Shown: positions 12,823 through 28,072 of the stretch, piece after piece
Position numbering within the stretch: position 1 is the first letter of the stretch
Layout of the letters: the number at the start of each line of letters is the position of its first letter
Assembly: GCA_964023205.1 (NCBI GenBank)
Contig: OZ026833.1
Span: 44,890,441-44,954,440, forward strand
DNA length: 64,000 nucleotides
Reading direction: 5' to 3'
DNA from: Lutraria lutraria
Taxonomy: Eukaryota > Mollusca > Bivalvia > Venerida > Mactridae
Program-made: the position numbers and the translations under genes
Notes under the pieces: generated by a model
What the model was told of the DNA's origin: nothing
Databases searched by the model: none
What the model saw: only the letters and a program-made list of their open reading frames with translations

Positions 12823-15800
12823 TAATAGATAAAACATTGTTTGGTGTTTACTTTTGTTTAGCTGATGTGATAAAAACACGTGAAAACATTAAAGTTGTGC
12901 ATTTTCTATGACTTGTATGTCGTACATACACTTGAAATGATACAGACCCTAGTAATGACTCGAAATGTAAGGTTTTGTGTTAGGTCTGTGGTTTCGGCCC
13001 TGTCGTGAGCTGTATGCATGTTGGTGCAACAAAATGTCGTCCCTGATTTACAGAGCACGTAACATGTTTAGCCATTAACATGCGATCTTAGATATGTTTC
13101 CAATACTGTTAACGTGTACGCTCGTTCTTATTGTTACAAAATGTGAAGATATTATATATATAGCTTCACTTGATGTATATACATGTATGTACCTCTATAT
13201 ATCAAACACGCTTTGGTGTACAATTTCCATGACTATTAGCAATACTTGTAACAGATTGCTTCGATTGTTCTATATTGCAAAAGATCAACCATTGTTCTTA
13301 AAACGGTGAAATAACCATCTATTCACTGACAGTACGTGTTAAGAGCACATCAATATATCGTATGTCATACGACGCCTAAACGCAGTTATCTCCCTTTGAC
13401 ACAGTACACTATCAGGGGAGCGAAACGATACGGGTAGAGCGGTACTGATTCCATTACTTTCCATTGCCTCTGTTGGTTTGCGTCAGATAACAGGGTACCA
13501 GCTAGGAAATTAGACCTTCCTGATTGTCTTAGTTGCCCTAATCTGTTCTGAAACAAGTACGTGGGAGTATGTGCACTTACAAGGTGATGTCAGAATATGT
13601 GTAAATATACATTTGTATGTTTCTCTTGTAATTCAATAACTATACCGAATCAAATTGTGAATCTGAATAGAAAAGTTTACGTTGAATACTGTATCAAAGT
13701 TATTGTATTATGTTGTAAATAATTATATCCAACTATTAATGCTGTAAATGTGTAAATATGTAGATTTTTTAATTATTGTTACAGTTAGTGTTGTTATGTT
13801 GTTATTAATACTGTTGTTGTTGTTGTTGTTGACAAGAGGCAATCACGAAATATGCAGCTTATAGTTTGTACACAATGTGTTGTAATGTTTGAGTTATAAA
13901 ATCATAAATCAGTTCATCTTTGTTGTTGTTGTTCCAGCAGACGTCAAACCTGATTCATGTCTTAACTTTGCAAACTGTTAAAAGTATTTAATACACAGCT
14001 GTCATTTTACGCGTGCGCTCGAACATACCCCCATGATTGTGATATTGATAACTAAAACTGTAAAACATGCTCATTTATCCAAAGGGTTTGTGAGATCGAA
14101 CCCTCGGCGCGGTGCGGTTTGATTGCAGTCAAGACATATTGGGTTATTCATCCACTAATTCAAATATTTAAAAATTAAGAAACACTTTCATGACTGCTTT
14201 TTGTTGTGACTGAATTTATGTCCGTACTTTTCTAAATATGTACACTTAAATATTACCAGTAGCGATCACAATGGTTTTTGGTTAAACAAGAAACGAACTT
14301 ATTTTTTTTGCACTTAACATTACATTTTCAAATACATTTGTTTCTTCAGAATCAACAAAACATAGATATATATATATATATACATGTGTGTTTGTTGAAT
14401 ACATGCAATATATCAAAAAATAAAAATTACATGCGTATTGTTTTATTTTAAAATGATCTAACGCCATGTGACGTTGTACTTTTTTTTTACTTTCAACATA
14501 GCGGACCTGAGCTCTGACCTTTTCAGTAAGAGTGTTGTTATTTCCACCGTCTGTCCATCCGTCAGTCTGTTTGTGTTTGGTTTCGTGGCCCGCGTCTGGT
14601 ACATTGTTTTCATCTTCCTACAGTATGATTTAATGTTTTTTTTCTGAAATATATTTACATAATAATTATCAGAGTAATGTGAACATAGTTCAGTACAATG
14701 ACCATGGCCACTTACAGAAGTAAACGGACTACCTGAAACTCGACAGTTTTCTTTTTTATGATTTAAATCAAATGTATCGAGTATCCAAGAGTACTATGAT
14801 TAAGGATGTTTTTCATGTTTTGACATATTCGAAATATATTTAGGATAGAGTTATCAACTTGACCACTTTACATGATATAAATGCAGATGGAGCGAGTGAT
14901 ATCGTTGTTTAATTTCTGCTTGGCATTATATACATGAAGCACACAAATCTTGATTGCGGAATAGAATAACACAATCGACGATTTTAACTGTCCGTAGGCA
15001 GAAAATCTTTTGTTGCCCAATAATAAAATCTGTTAACCTTCGTAAATGAAATCATTGGATAGTTTCCACTTTTTCATAATTATTTACATGAGCTACCATA
15101 GTGTAACAACTACAACGCAATTTACATATAAAGACCACAGTGATTTAAATTCTGGATATTTGTCCGTAATTATAACAAATCACATTTCAGATTAATATTT
15201 GATATTCGTAATGTACGAAGCACCTTCAAAGCGCAATCTGTACACTGTCACACACTATATGGATCGTTTCGAAATAGCTCCCCGAGGTAGCTATATTCTT
15301 TAGATTTCGGAGCTGTATACGGACAAAGCATGTGTAAAGCCGAATAATACTCGCATACACTTTGATCAAAATGATGATATAAAATGTCAACGGAAACCAG
15401 CGACTTGGCTGAGAGTCATTTGACCAACCATGATGGTTCAGGAATCATATTTGTTTGGGTCAATGAATAGGTATGAAAGTACATACATCGCAACAGAAAG
15501 TAGTTTTCTTTTCATTTGTCAACTCAAACTCAGACAACTGTATTGCGTTTGAACATGAAAGGCTAAGCGCAAAAGTCACGTATTTATGCGACCATGTAGT
15601 TTAATGACGCATAATGTACATTATCGGACCCTGGGTGATTCGTACCTGATTAATTTTGTCGTATTCAGGAGTATTCAATTAGGAGAAAGAGAAAATGGTA
15701 AGTGTCGTATAAGTGGGTTTAACCATAGGCAGTAATAGGGGATCTGTGATGGTAAAAATTAATAAACCATAACTTATAATAATCATAAAATAAATATATA

Positions 15801-17391
15801 TATACTTTAAGAAGGCGTATAACTTTTAGTTCCGGAAATTAATGCGCACCGCCTTCTTAAAATGCATAATTATTGAGAAATCGAACAAGATACGCTAGAA
15901 TTTGACCCGATTTCGCTTAGTCAGAATAACGGCCACACCAAAATGACTTATTACACATATTAATACAAGAGTGTCGGTCGACCATAGGTGGTATTGACCA
16001 ATACTTCTTAAAGGGAACAATTAAATACATTAGTACAGATGTTTCAAAAGACGCCAATATTCGCTTTGACAATAGATCATTTTCTATATCATTCAGATAG
16101 AATGAAACGCATAAGTGATAGGTTTTCACCTTTTCGCAAACCTTGAAACAGCTGTTTCCTACGTAGTGTGATGACCTCGGCCATTTGTTTTATAAAAAAA
16201 TTCGTTGTTTATTAAGCTGACCAGGCCTTGTGCTATTTGTGTGTCTCGATGACTTTGTACAAAATGTGTACATTAAATAACGTTCACAATTTGATATAAA
16301 AAATAATACTTATATCTTTGAGTTCACATACTTTTCATATACTCAGAAATGCTTGAAAGAGACAGAATACACTTCAAGAATCGAATAAAAGAATTTAATT
16401 CAACATACTGATAATAATGCAATGAAAGAAAAACTATTGATAGAAAGCGTCCACTTGAAGACAATGCACCAGCAGCGCTTATAATAATTATTCTAATGAC
16501 ATACAATTCTGTCTCACTTGGGGGATAGGGTTCAATGTGAATAATGATAGCTGCTGATAAATAATTGATGCTTAACGCGGACTGCTTGTCTTCTTAAACT
16601 CAGATTTTGTTCTTAAAACGTCTTATTTAGGTCCGCATAGGGATTTACATGTGTCATCTTCAGCTGTTACAATAATAATAGAGACAACTGACTGTAGGGT
16701 AGATAGAATATCCCGTATATATTTGGCTGAATTTGACGCTGGCTGTATATCTAATGGATATGGACTTTGTTGTAGACAAACAGAACTTGAGCACGCGGGG
16801 ATAGTTTTGATATTTTATTAAGTCATACAACTAATTGAAAGTGTAAAGGTAAAACATTTACTTCGAATGCACTTTTCGAATAAGTGTTTAAAGTTATTTA
16901 AGGATCAAATTTGTACTACAATTATGTCACTCTACACAAATAGAATCCAATATTATTAACAATAGTATCTGACCGTTTAGTAATAAAAGCAACAATTGCG
17001 CAATCACCGATATTTCGTGTAACACGAGTTAATGCTTTTATAACTTCGTCTATTATCATATTAACACTTAATTCAAGTTAGGGCGTTAAATTCGCACGTT
17101 ATTGGAAATATATTTCAATAGGAACGTTGAATTATTAAAGACACGTGACCCGGATATCCGGTTCAAGCGAGCGCGCATAATCCTGACTTCTAAATTGAAG
17201 AGTATCGATTTCCGTTACTCGCTGTAATCCAGTCTGTGATATTTGTGAACGCGAATAAAAGATTCTCTATTGAGATTATTGAACGAGAAGTGACGGCACA
17301 TGCATCTGGTGTTTTGCGGAAAATATTGAGCACAAGGATTTGTTGTAATAACATTTGTTTAATTTACAGCTAAATCTAATATTGTAACATC
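12823..17391. other. Intergenic region, no gene recognised
   Basis: Between the two + strand genes. It holds a short (TTG)n tract near 13813-13832 and stop-rich AT-rich sequence. Short open frames here lack splice sites, codon bias or recognisable domains. A possible tRNA-type B box in reverse (GATCGAACCC near 14094) may be a SINE remnant. Confidence 0.5.
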
Positions 17392-20300
17392 ATGTCGAGT
17401 TTTTTATCTTGCATTGGGAAGCGGTCGAAGAAAAAACGACGCACTAACGAGCCACTGGATAGAAGATTGTCTGAAATAAGCGAATCATACACTAGCAAAC
17501 CGGTAAGTAATATAACTGAATTATTTGTGTGTGTAAATATAAGTAAATCAATGCATATAAACTCATTCTTTCCATATGGTAGCGAAGGACGCTTAGAATA
17601 TTGTGATTTTTACAAACACATTTGAAATACCTTTTTGGTGTATTTCAGCATTTAGTGTAGTGACTATAGTATACAATGTTAATAGGCTAAAAAATAAACT
17701 CAAGCATTTACGTTATAGAGTCGTTTCGTAGTTCAATTATGAACACTCATATACCAATAGATATAATATACTCGTACATTGCATTCTTTCTAATATAATA
17801 TGAATATGCACATAAGTATCTATAAAATTATTATGTTTTCTTTCTGTAACATATTTTACGCCTCCATGAATAAATTTATACAATGTTATACATTGTCTAT
17901 AATATATCTAATATAATTCACACGGTCTGTATACTACGTGCAAAGGCTGAGACTTAAGGCACAACGCGGTATTAAATAGGCTGTAAAGAAGTTAACAAAA
18001 GTTTTATGTCGAAAGACAGAACTAGCATTAGGATTAAGGGATTGGACTATTTCTTTAAAGAGTGTGTACGCGGATTAAATATTTTCGAGCAATCAGGTGA
18101 CATTTTGTTGGTCAATTTAAGTCGTTTTATACAATAAAAAACATGTAAACACCGTGACCGTGTCTTAATATTTATCACTGGACTATTTTGTATAATATTT
18201 AATTGTATTGAAATAATTTCTGACGACGATTAAAAATGAATTTCTGACACAATATTCCCTGATTATGCATTAGTTTTTTATTATATTATTACTGCACGCT
18301 ATTATAGTGCATTATATTGATTTTTTCTCATGTATAGCAAAATACAATTATTAACATTCATTTTAGACTTGAGCAAAAGTTTTCATAACACATAATAAGC
18401 ATACGCAATATGTTGTACATTTGTTTTGTGCATAAATTATTTAGTTAACAGACGAGACTGCAAGATAACATCAGATAACTTAGTATCGACCGTTCCATTA
18501 TAAAAAAAACTTCAAGCTCTCACTGTGCATAATTTATTCTATAATATTCCGTTCGATCATGCTGAATCAATTTTCATATTGCTAAATTGAAACAAAGGTT
18601 AACTTCAGTGATCACACATTCAACAAACGTCCATGCTCCCTTTAGAAGTCCCCTTTGATCTGAAGCCGAGACTATCTGAGTTAATATTTAATTGTTTTAA
18701 TTACTAACACTCGAGTATGAGCAGTAAGAAGTGCTCAACAGGTTTTGTTATTGATTAAGTATTGAGTCACTTAAAATCTGTTGCACTAATACTACAGACA
18801 TACAAAATCGATGTTTGCTATTGATTTAGTGTTCCCAAGCCTGATGACTGGTATATATTAAGTATCCGAGAGCAGCCTACCATCTGTTTCAAGCTATTTG
18901 CTTGCTAATACACAACTTTATTATTAAATTATCGTGTCAATATGTTATATACTATTGAATAGCTTTGAAGATATTACAAGAAACGTAAACAAATCAAATT
19001 GGTGATCGTGTACAGAGATGTAATACTCTCAATTAACTAATCATTCTGACTAACGCCTTATGATACAGAAGACTGTATGCTGTTAGTACTAATATTTCAA
19101 TAAATAGATATTTGAATAAATTATGAGGAATCGATTGATTTAAACCGATGCATCATGGATTTAACTCCGGGAGGTCAGCCTGATAATGAGTCACACACGT
19201 TCACACGTAAACCCCATGCTGATCTCGCAGCATGTACGGCCACGTGTTCGTATGTACAGATCAGATACGGACATGCATTATTCAGATCATATTTTGGAGT
19301 CATACGTTTAAGATGCGTTTTGTAGCGGATTTGTAAATACCATAAAAAATAATTCGATTGGATTAGAATAATGAATTTCCGTACACAATACTACAAAAGT
19401 AGCGTATGATTGACACCGAATTTGCAGTAGATTAAAGCTGAATTTCTGTCGAGAATCCTGAGAAATGAAAATAAATGGTCAGAAAAAGTATGTATTATGT
19501 AATAAAGGTGATTCTTATTTGAATGGAATCTTTTCCCGGCGTTAGCCCTACTAATTCGCCTTTCCGGTTGGTCGATTTTCGTGAACGAATTCAGAAGGAC
19601 CATCCTCTCAGACATTGCGGGACGGGGCCAAGTAAAAAAATCTCCCATCACAAGTAGTCTAATTTCATGTAGTTTGACTAATCCCGGCATATACGAGTAT
19701 ACATTGTTATTGCGTTGATAATGCCTCGTACAAGCTGGTAGCGTGTATAGAGTGCTCATTAGAAATTTATGAAATTTAATTTTATAACAGTTGATACATA
19801 TTACGATATAAAGATGTTCGCTTAATATGTCACATGAAAATATATCAGTTTATATGTAATTAAATCATATAGTCCCGAATTGGATCAGACTCAAAAAGTG
19901 TGAATACAAATAACTAGCCTCCGTGGTCGAGTCGTTAAGGTCGCTGACTTCAAGTCACTGTAACCTCTCACTGAGAGAGGGTCTAGGGTTTGAGCATACC
20001 ATGTCTCTTTATGACATAAAGTAGGAAGCTGCTTACGGAGAATGGGTGTCTAAAACTGGTTGTTCCCAGGAATGATGGTCAGATGAATTGCCCGCCTCAT
20101 ATAACTCTGACCGTTGAACGGGGACGTACAACACAATCAAACAAACACACAAATCAATAAAAATAATTATAATGGACTCATGTGTAATCGACTATGACAT
20201 TCATGGTTAGCTAGTATCCGGCAAAAGCTCCCTCGTCAACTTTGATTTGGGCGGACAAAGGCTAATTATTTTACTCTTCCGGACATTCGCCCTATAACCG

Positions 20301-23300
20301 TCTTTTTTGCACCCCGGACAAAAGCTTCGAAGCTATCGTAATTATTTATGAATGGTGTGGGGGTATACAACAATGATATTAAAGAGAGTTGTTAAGTGCC
20401 TGTAATTTTCAAATATCTATCATTTTATGTGTAAAGTTAATTAATAATATATATTTGCATTACTGTCGCGTTATCCGATTTAAAACCAAGCTGAAATCAA
20501 TCGTATGAAAGGTATATTTTCGCCGATTCTCCATTATCTACATGGCAAATAAGTCAATCAACCTGGGTATTAATGACTGCAGATAAAAGAGTATACACCG
20601 GATACATATTTATTTGTTTATTTGTGTCCCCATATCAGCGTAAACATACTTGTTTTGTCGATAATGTCTGCATGTGTTGGACAAACATCGATAGAAATTC
20701 TAAGACTAGTATAGCTCCTGTGTGATTGTGAGTAACTTTGCCACTTTACGTCCCCTATTTCGTATCTAATCCCGCCTTCATGTTGACCCTCGACTGACGG
20801 CATCTAAAGGAATTCATTTCAAAGATTCCTTCACACTGAGTCATCTAAGATCTCATGATCTAAAATTATCATGACCGCCATCTTTAACTCGGAAGAGAAA
20901 TGCCCATGCTTTAGAATCAATAAACGTTTTGTATTACCATAGAAAGAACGACAGCATTACAAGTTCTGCTCTCTGTATTGATTGCCGATTTTGCCGTTCT
21001 ATTTTGCTAACGGTTTCTTAGCAACAGAACGACAGATTATAAGTCAAAACAATTACAGTATCGTATTTTGCTTTAAAATAGCTGCTCAATACTAATTAGT
21101 GTTCGTGCAATGTTGTGCTGAGCCACACCCATTGGAAACTAACAGCTCACTGTAAATAGTTGTATCACGTCATGATTTGTTTTCTTTGTATCAATGCCAC
21201 ACCACGAGAATACAATTCGATGAATTCAGATTTATCAGACTTTGAGAATACACTTCAATGATAACATATTGATTGGTTAAACATAGCTGTAATAGAACTG
21301 GTGTTCGTCGATACACTTGAATGTATGTACATGTCTTAAATTACACTAGGGAATTACTTTATGCAATTTACTTATTCCATTGTATGTAATTACTGAATAC
21401 ACTACACCAGGATTGCTCATATATAACATCCCACCTTCCACATTATACTGCCCTCCACCAAATCCCCAAACCTAACGCAGACCCAACATACTGAGCCTGG
21501 TAGACACGTAGGGTATCGCCTTGGAACGCTCAGAGACAAAGCTATAAGCGAGGCAAACACGCTTTAAGGCCGAACCTCACACCTACCTCTGGGGAAACAA
21601 TAACAAATAAAGTTACATATTAGATAAATGATAAATGCATGCATGGATAAGAAGAAAAGAGTCTCCGCAATCAATACAAAACAAAACTGAGGGGTTAAGT
21701 GCTTTCGCCCTCCTTAACTCTTAATAATAATTAAGTGACGTCAAATTATCAATTAACGTTTCTGCAAAATGTGATATCGTTCATCTTCTCTCTCTCTCTC
21801 TCTCTCTCTCTGTGTTGGGCGGCCCTGAAATGACCAAATCTGTCTAATGGGCCTTTAAAAGATAATCAAACATGTAAGGAAAAAGCGATCGCTCAGTGCT
21901 GCAGAGGTCATGTTCACATCTCCTTATGATAGGTTTTATGTTATTTTGATAAAAAAAAACTCAAACATTAATAAATAAATCATATATATTTTTTTCAGGT
22001 CAAGGAAGAAGCCGGTAAGCTTCAAGATGAGACTGTATCGAACAAATCGAACGTTTCTAGAAAATCTAATGGTTCTACGAAATCTAAAGCATCTATAGAC
22101 TCAAAGAAAGCAACAACTCACGAATTGAATGAGCTACATAAAGACAATGCACGACTCCATGTAAGATTTAGATTTCATAGTTATTACAACATTTTCTTTT
22201 TCTACATACCGTTTATAGATTATATAAATCATTTCCCTATTAATCAATAATTACGATTAAGTAAAAGTACGACATTTTTCTACAGTATTATTATAGCCAT
22301 TGGCGTTTCTAATTCCTATAAAATAAAACAAATATACTTCCGAAAATTCTCACCTCTTGCTGTATATGAGTTGTTGATAAACGATATTATAATAGTTTAC
22401 TGTTCTTATTTTTAAGACATGCATTTACTTGAATGCGATTATAATTAAATCGATCTGATAAGCAACTTTTATGCTTAAATAAAAATAACTTGTCTGTTCA
22501 GTTCTGTCTCTGTAAAAAACACAGCAATTAAGAATTCTCCGAAAATCGAATTCCGGACTTTTGACCGAATCCGGCAGGGGTCCGGTTTTCAGGGATTTTA
22601 CTGTAGTATAATAATTTGCATATTTATTAATATTTAAATCATCTTCTTCAGTCAGAGATTGATGCACTCACTATTGAGAACACGATGTATAAAACACAAC
22701 TAGACAAGTATGAACACGATATTAGTTCACACGCAGATGAAATACGTCAACTGGAAGCGAGGCATGTTGACCTTAAAACCAGAGTTACCATAGCGGAAAC
22801 TGAGGCCGCCAAACAAACAATAGAAAACCAAAAGTTGATGCAGGTAAAGACAAATAAATAAGAAAATCTGATTGGTGACAAATAAAGTAGCGTTCACTTG
22901 TGTTGACGTGCGATTAATCTATTAGGTTCAGCTTATTTTGTCGAACTCACATTGGTTCAAGTTCTAGACAAAGAAACTCATAACTTTTTTATCTATCCCG
23001 TACATGAGATAAAATTACATTTTACAATAAAGCACACCTTTAAAATGTGATGTACCAAATGCTGTTTTCCCCAGACTATCCAAGTCTGTATCACATTTTA
23101 CTACGATTTCGCTAAAAGAGTTAACATAGAACACACAGAAGAAATGTTATTACAATACCACATACATATCTACAACAGACCGATAAAGGCTAAAATCCCA
23201 CGACAGTCAAAAAGACCAAATACAGTTGAACAAATTAAACATAATTATAAATATGCATACAAAAGAAGAAATTTTATGCGAATATATTCAGAAAACAACA

Positions 23301-26300
23301 GAACAAGAAATACTTGGCAATTCACGCGATTTAACAAGAAATGTGCAGCTATTATTAAATATAAAAATATAGTTTCATACTATTTACTGATAATTCAGAA
23401 AATAGTCGGTATGGAGGAGAACCAGGCAATGATGAGTCGAGCAGAACTTCACAACATGATAACACAACTTGAAGAGACCGAGTTAAAAACCAGCTCCAAA
23501 CCCGCTATGGAATTGTCCGGAATCCGAACTACTTACAATCCAAACGATGTCAATGGAAGAAGAAAGGTCCAAACGACCCAAGAAGACAAACAACTGTCTT
23601 GGAGGTAAATAATACTATAACAAAACAACATAATTCAATTAAACTAAGAATCGTCGTGTTTAAAATATTTCATATGATCATCATGTTCAATAATAAGATC
23701 ATAAAATAATGGCAATAAACATAGTTATAGAGAACTAATAGTATGGTTGTATTAAACTTTATTCAAAATTACGTGTAGGTTTGGAAAATGAACTTATAAA
23801 TTAAAATATGGCTACTTTTTCTGATATCTTTTCTAATTACTACTAATTCATTAAGTCTAATCACGTATCTTTACCATTAGAATGTAGCACATGACTGATT
23901 TTTTATCATTTATCTGAAATAAAGGTTGTCAAAGACGGAGGCACGGTTAAGTCAATCGGAAGATGAAAACAAACGTCTCAGAGAAGACCTTAAGGACATG
24001 CTTGATACACATACAGAATTACAACAAATAATTGTTTCCGATGATACTACTGATTGTCAGGTAAGTACTTAATCGTACCTGTTATAGATATAAGAGACCG
24101 TCTCAATATTAATAACAAACATTCACAAAGAAGATTAATTTTCGACCTGGTTTTCTAGCTTTATTATAATTGTATCGATTTAAACATTTTGTAGAAAACA
24201 TCGCCGTATTAGTCACTAAGCAAGTATCGATAATTTATATATTGATTGAAGAGTATATAATGTATAATTTAAACGTTTCTTTTGCATCCAGAGTTTTATT
24301 TTTCATATATTGTTTTAAATAGACCAATACCAGTATAAAAGTACATTTAAACATGCGTATACTCTCAGATACATTAACGTTCCTTAATTTAGTCAATTAA
24401 CCAATTTCTATGACGCTCTGTCGTGGTGTAGTTATCTCCCCTGAATTACAATATTTCTGTTTTAAAATTCTTTGAATTGATGTAACACGTTGTGTGTACT
24501 ACGTGTGTATTGCAGATTATCAGTTCATCGTCAGTGTGCAGAGAAGAAACAAGAAATCGACTTAACTCAGTATCTACAGGTACAGAGACGGACGATTCAG
24601 ATACTGATTATGCCACAAGACCTGTTGTTGATACGCTTGCTAAAGCTGAAAATGAACAAGCAAAATTAAGACATAAATATAATGAGCTGGAAGAATCGTT
24701 TCATGGACTTTTGTCACGTCTTGATCATTACGAAAATGATCTAAATAATTCTAAAGAGGCTGATGATTCTGAAAAGATGTGTAATGACAATAAGGTGTTA
24801 CTTGACAATCTGGTGGCACGAGAAAAAGACCATGAAGAGATCAAACATCACATGGCATCTTTGGAACTTACTTGTAAAGGACTTAATAAACGAGTTGATG
24901 TATTGCATTCTGAAAACAACCAGATGAAAACAACAAATGATAACTTATCAAAACAACACAGAAATCAGAAAAATGAGCTAGAGAAACGCACACAAGAAAC
25001 GGAGGCGCTCAGAAATGAATTGAACATAGCTAAGAATGAAAATAAGGGGTATGTATAATTTATTGTCAATCAAGCAAGCATTCCAATATCCCATTTTAAG
25101 AACTCTAAGTTATGGAAATGCTGCAATGCTCTCACCGCATGACTATTTTTAAATTAATGTGGAAGTAAGTCTGTCAGACAAGCTTCATACATTTCATATA
25201 CATGTAGTATGTGAAATAGTGATTTTATGTCAACATTGAAATCAGTGTATTTGCATCTATTACGTAAGTTACTACTACTTTGTATGCTAATCTATTTGTT
25301 TCGGTCTATATAAGTATGTAATGCCGTATTTCGTGGTTAAGATGAGATCCATGTAGAATTTTCTATTAAAGTAATGTTGATAGATTAAATTCTTAGCTCG
25401 GACAATGATAAACGTATATTATATTATTGACAATATATTCAAGGTTAAATGACGACATGAAGAAACATACACAGCAACAACAAAAGCGCAAGGACACAGG
25501 TCCGGAGAAGAAACACGAGATGGAGAATTTGGAACAAAGTTTAGCAGATCTAAAACAGAAATACGAGGAAGCGAATAAAAGGTGAATAAAATCGCGCGTT
25601 TCAGTTTCATGTTTACTCGTGTGAAAGGGTGCAATACAACGAACACGCAAATTATGATACCTTAATTTAAAATCGATAGCACTACAAGTTTATTTGCGAT
25701 TTATTTTGCTGTGTCTTTATTCGTTGGTCGCTGTATTTTGAATACTGTGTGAATATCAATGTATATTTACATGTTTTTGAAATAACTTGTTTCATTGATT
25801 TATTAATTCAAAACAGTATCGATTAATTATTCATTTGCATGATGACCTTTCTTCCAGGTTGAAGGAATATTCGACGACTAAAATTGTTCAACCAACAAAA
25901 AGTCTGGATCTCAACCTAGTGACACCAATGTCACTAGCCGAGAGATTCCGAAATGAACTATATGAACAATACTGGAAACACTCGTTCGAAAAGATGACTT
26001 GCAAACTAAGACGAGATGAAAAGAAAACTGTTCAAATATTAGCAGAGATATGTACCGTAAGTTCTTAGTAGATCTTGAAATTTACAATCTTATTAAATCC
26101 CTAGGTGATATTGCGTTCTTGTCCTCCATGTTTGTATATTTCTATTCGTCGGGTTTTTGTTTTGCGGGTTTAGGTAAGGTATTATTTTGGGAACGTTGAT
26201 TTTTTGTATGTGTTTGTATTCTGTTCTAATCTACATTTGACAATCTTTTTGGAAATTTTCACTCATTAAGATTTTGGGAAAATAATAAGAATGACTATTT

Positions 26301-28072
26301 GATTAAGAATACGTTGATTCCATCTCTGACTGTCAAAGCAGATCTGTTTAGTACGCATTTTAGTTCTGGAGAATACGGTCCAATAGCCAATACTAATTTG
26401 CTCTAAGATGTGCATTTATTGATAATTATACTGACACATTATTCAATTATGTTACTAGGTTACATGCAAGGTCTGACAAAATGGACACTTTACAATCCTT
26501 TACATCTCCTTATATGGAAAATTATGTTAACTATTATGCAGATTATGCATCAAGGCTGCGAGAATTACAAACACATGCTAATAGAACGTATCGCCAAATC
26601 ATTTGTCAATATCAAAATTCATTGTGACCATAGCAGTCAATACATTCAGCCAGACAGCAAGGTTGTAAACCTGAAGTTAATGTTAGAATCTGGTGAGCGG
26701 TCTTAAATTAATCACATACTGCATTTTCAGGAAGCATACCTGTTCTGCAAGCGAGCAGCTAGAACACAAATGGAAACTGTAGCATCTTCGCTCGTATCAC
26801 CAACAGCCAACCATTACCGAAGTAATCAAGTTCACAAAAGAAATGGAATGAATGTAAGAGATGATAGTTAATTCAATATATTCTGGGTATATTGGTATTG
26901 ATAATTGAAGGATACTTATTGTATTATTGTCTATAAAATGTAAGATAAACTCGTTAAGATACCAGCAATAAAATGAGATTGATGGTATAAGTAACGAGTT
27001 ACCATGGTTACGATGTGCAATAACGACTTAATTGTTTCTGATCGATTTGTTTTCAACGAATGTTTTGAGAAAACCATATAATTCCTTTAATTTGTATCGA
27101 TCTGTTGAATACTAGAAGATACCTTATTATTCTCTAACATAATTTGTATAGACCAGAAAAACATGTAGTAATAACATTTGTTTTTCAGAAATCGCAAGTT
27201 GACCACCTGCCTGAAGATCTAAGGAAAAGACTTCAACATTTTAGATCTCGACCAAGTCACGATTTCTTAACTGCCGGTGTTACTGTAAGTGACAAATGTG
27301 GAGTTAGATATATGTGTATTGTTCAACACACCAATATAACGTATTTTGATTAAGTAGTTTAGGACATCAAACGAAAGCATCATTACAATATAATAGTTTT
27401 CGTACTACATGTATGTTGTCTACTTTTAATGGAATACCACATTCGAAACCAACTTCAGTTTTAACTAGATTCTGAAGTAACGTACATAATCTTTATGCTG
27501 TTATCATTTCCATTTCTTATTTGGTCAAGTCTGTGTATTGCTTACCTGATAATTACTATCATATTTCCATTATCTATTTGGTATGTTTGATTACGTATTC
27601 AGCTTATTTACGTTTAGTTTTCTTACTCTATATCTAATGCATCTTCATTATGTTTGTATACATGCACATTACAGTCTCATTGCGCTTGGCTCGTCATGTG
27701 TACATTGTCTTCCCTGACCTTATTTTCAAATTCCCTAAACACTTTCTTAACTTATATTTCCAGGACTTTCTGAACCAAATTGATTACGACAGAACGAGAT
27801 TCCTACGTCACGTAAGCGAACGTGATTTTAACGAGATTATGCCGTACATTAGCACATGTTTTGAAATCGTCTGGGGGATGTCAGTTCAAGATCCACCAAT
27901 GTATCTGCTGTTTAAAGTTAAACATGGACTTGATATTGCTAGTGACAGATTTGAAAGATGTCCGACACATGGAAAACGAGTGGACTATGTTATGTGGCCA
28001 GCTGTATTCAAAGAGGAAGGCGGAACGTGTCTGCAAAAGGGAATTGTGCAGGCGTTAACGGAGCGTTCATGA
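17392..28072 (+). CDS. Mitochondria-eating protein-like (MIEAP/SPATA18 family), complete 11-exon model
   Basis: Exons: 17392-17502, 21999-22160, 22652-22843, 23399-23604, 23925-24060, 24516-25048, 25444-25581, 25858-26056, 26731-26853, 27189-27284, 27764-28072 (stop TGA). All junctions are GT/AG and all phases agree, giving 2205 nt or 734 residues. The start is the first ATG after a short UTR (MSSFLSCIGKRSKKKRR, with a basic cluster). Residues about 80-515 are heptad-rich coiled coil (for example LEARHVDLKTRV and NELEKRTQETEALRNEL). Residues about 518-734 match the pattern of the MIEAP C-terminal domain: SLAERFRNELYEQYW, then EIVWGMSVQDPPMYL, then VDYVMWPA and a final LQKGIVQAL. In vertebrates SPATA18/MIEAP works at mitochondria in quality control and cardiolipin-linked degradation. 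Bivalves carry many relatives of unclear role, so the exact function is inferred. No lesion was seen. Confidence 0.8.
19917..20160 (+). repeat. tRNA-Leu-derived SINE
   Basis: The head reads as a tRNA with A box (TGGTCGAGTCGTTAAGG), an anticodon-loop-like TTCAAGT (CAA), a long variable arm (CTCTCACTGAGAGAG) and a degenerate B box (GGTTTGAGCATACC). A tRNA-unrelated body and an A-rich tail (CAAACAAACACACAAATC) follow. It lies in intron 1 of the MIEAP-like gene. Such SINEs are common in molluscs. Confidence 0.7.
21786..21812. repeat. (TC)n microsatellite
   Basis: An uninterrupted TC run just upstream of exon 2 of the MIEAP-like gene, within intron 1. Confidence 0.85.

Noticed and set aside
13094..13309. 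Plus-strand 71-residue frame in the intergenic region
   Set aside because: AT-rich, no homology pattern and no splice context.
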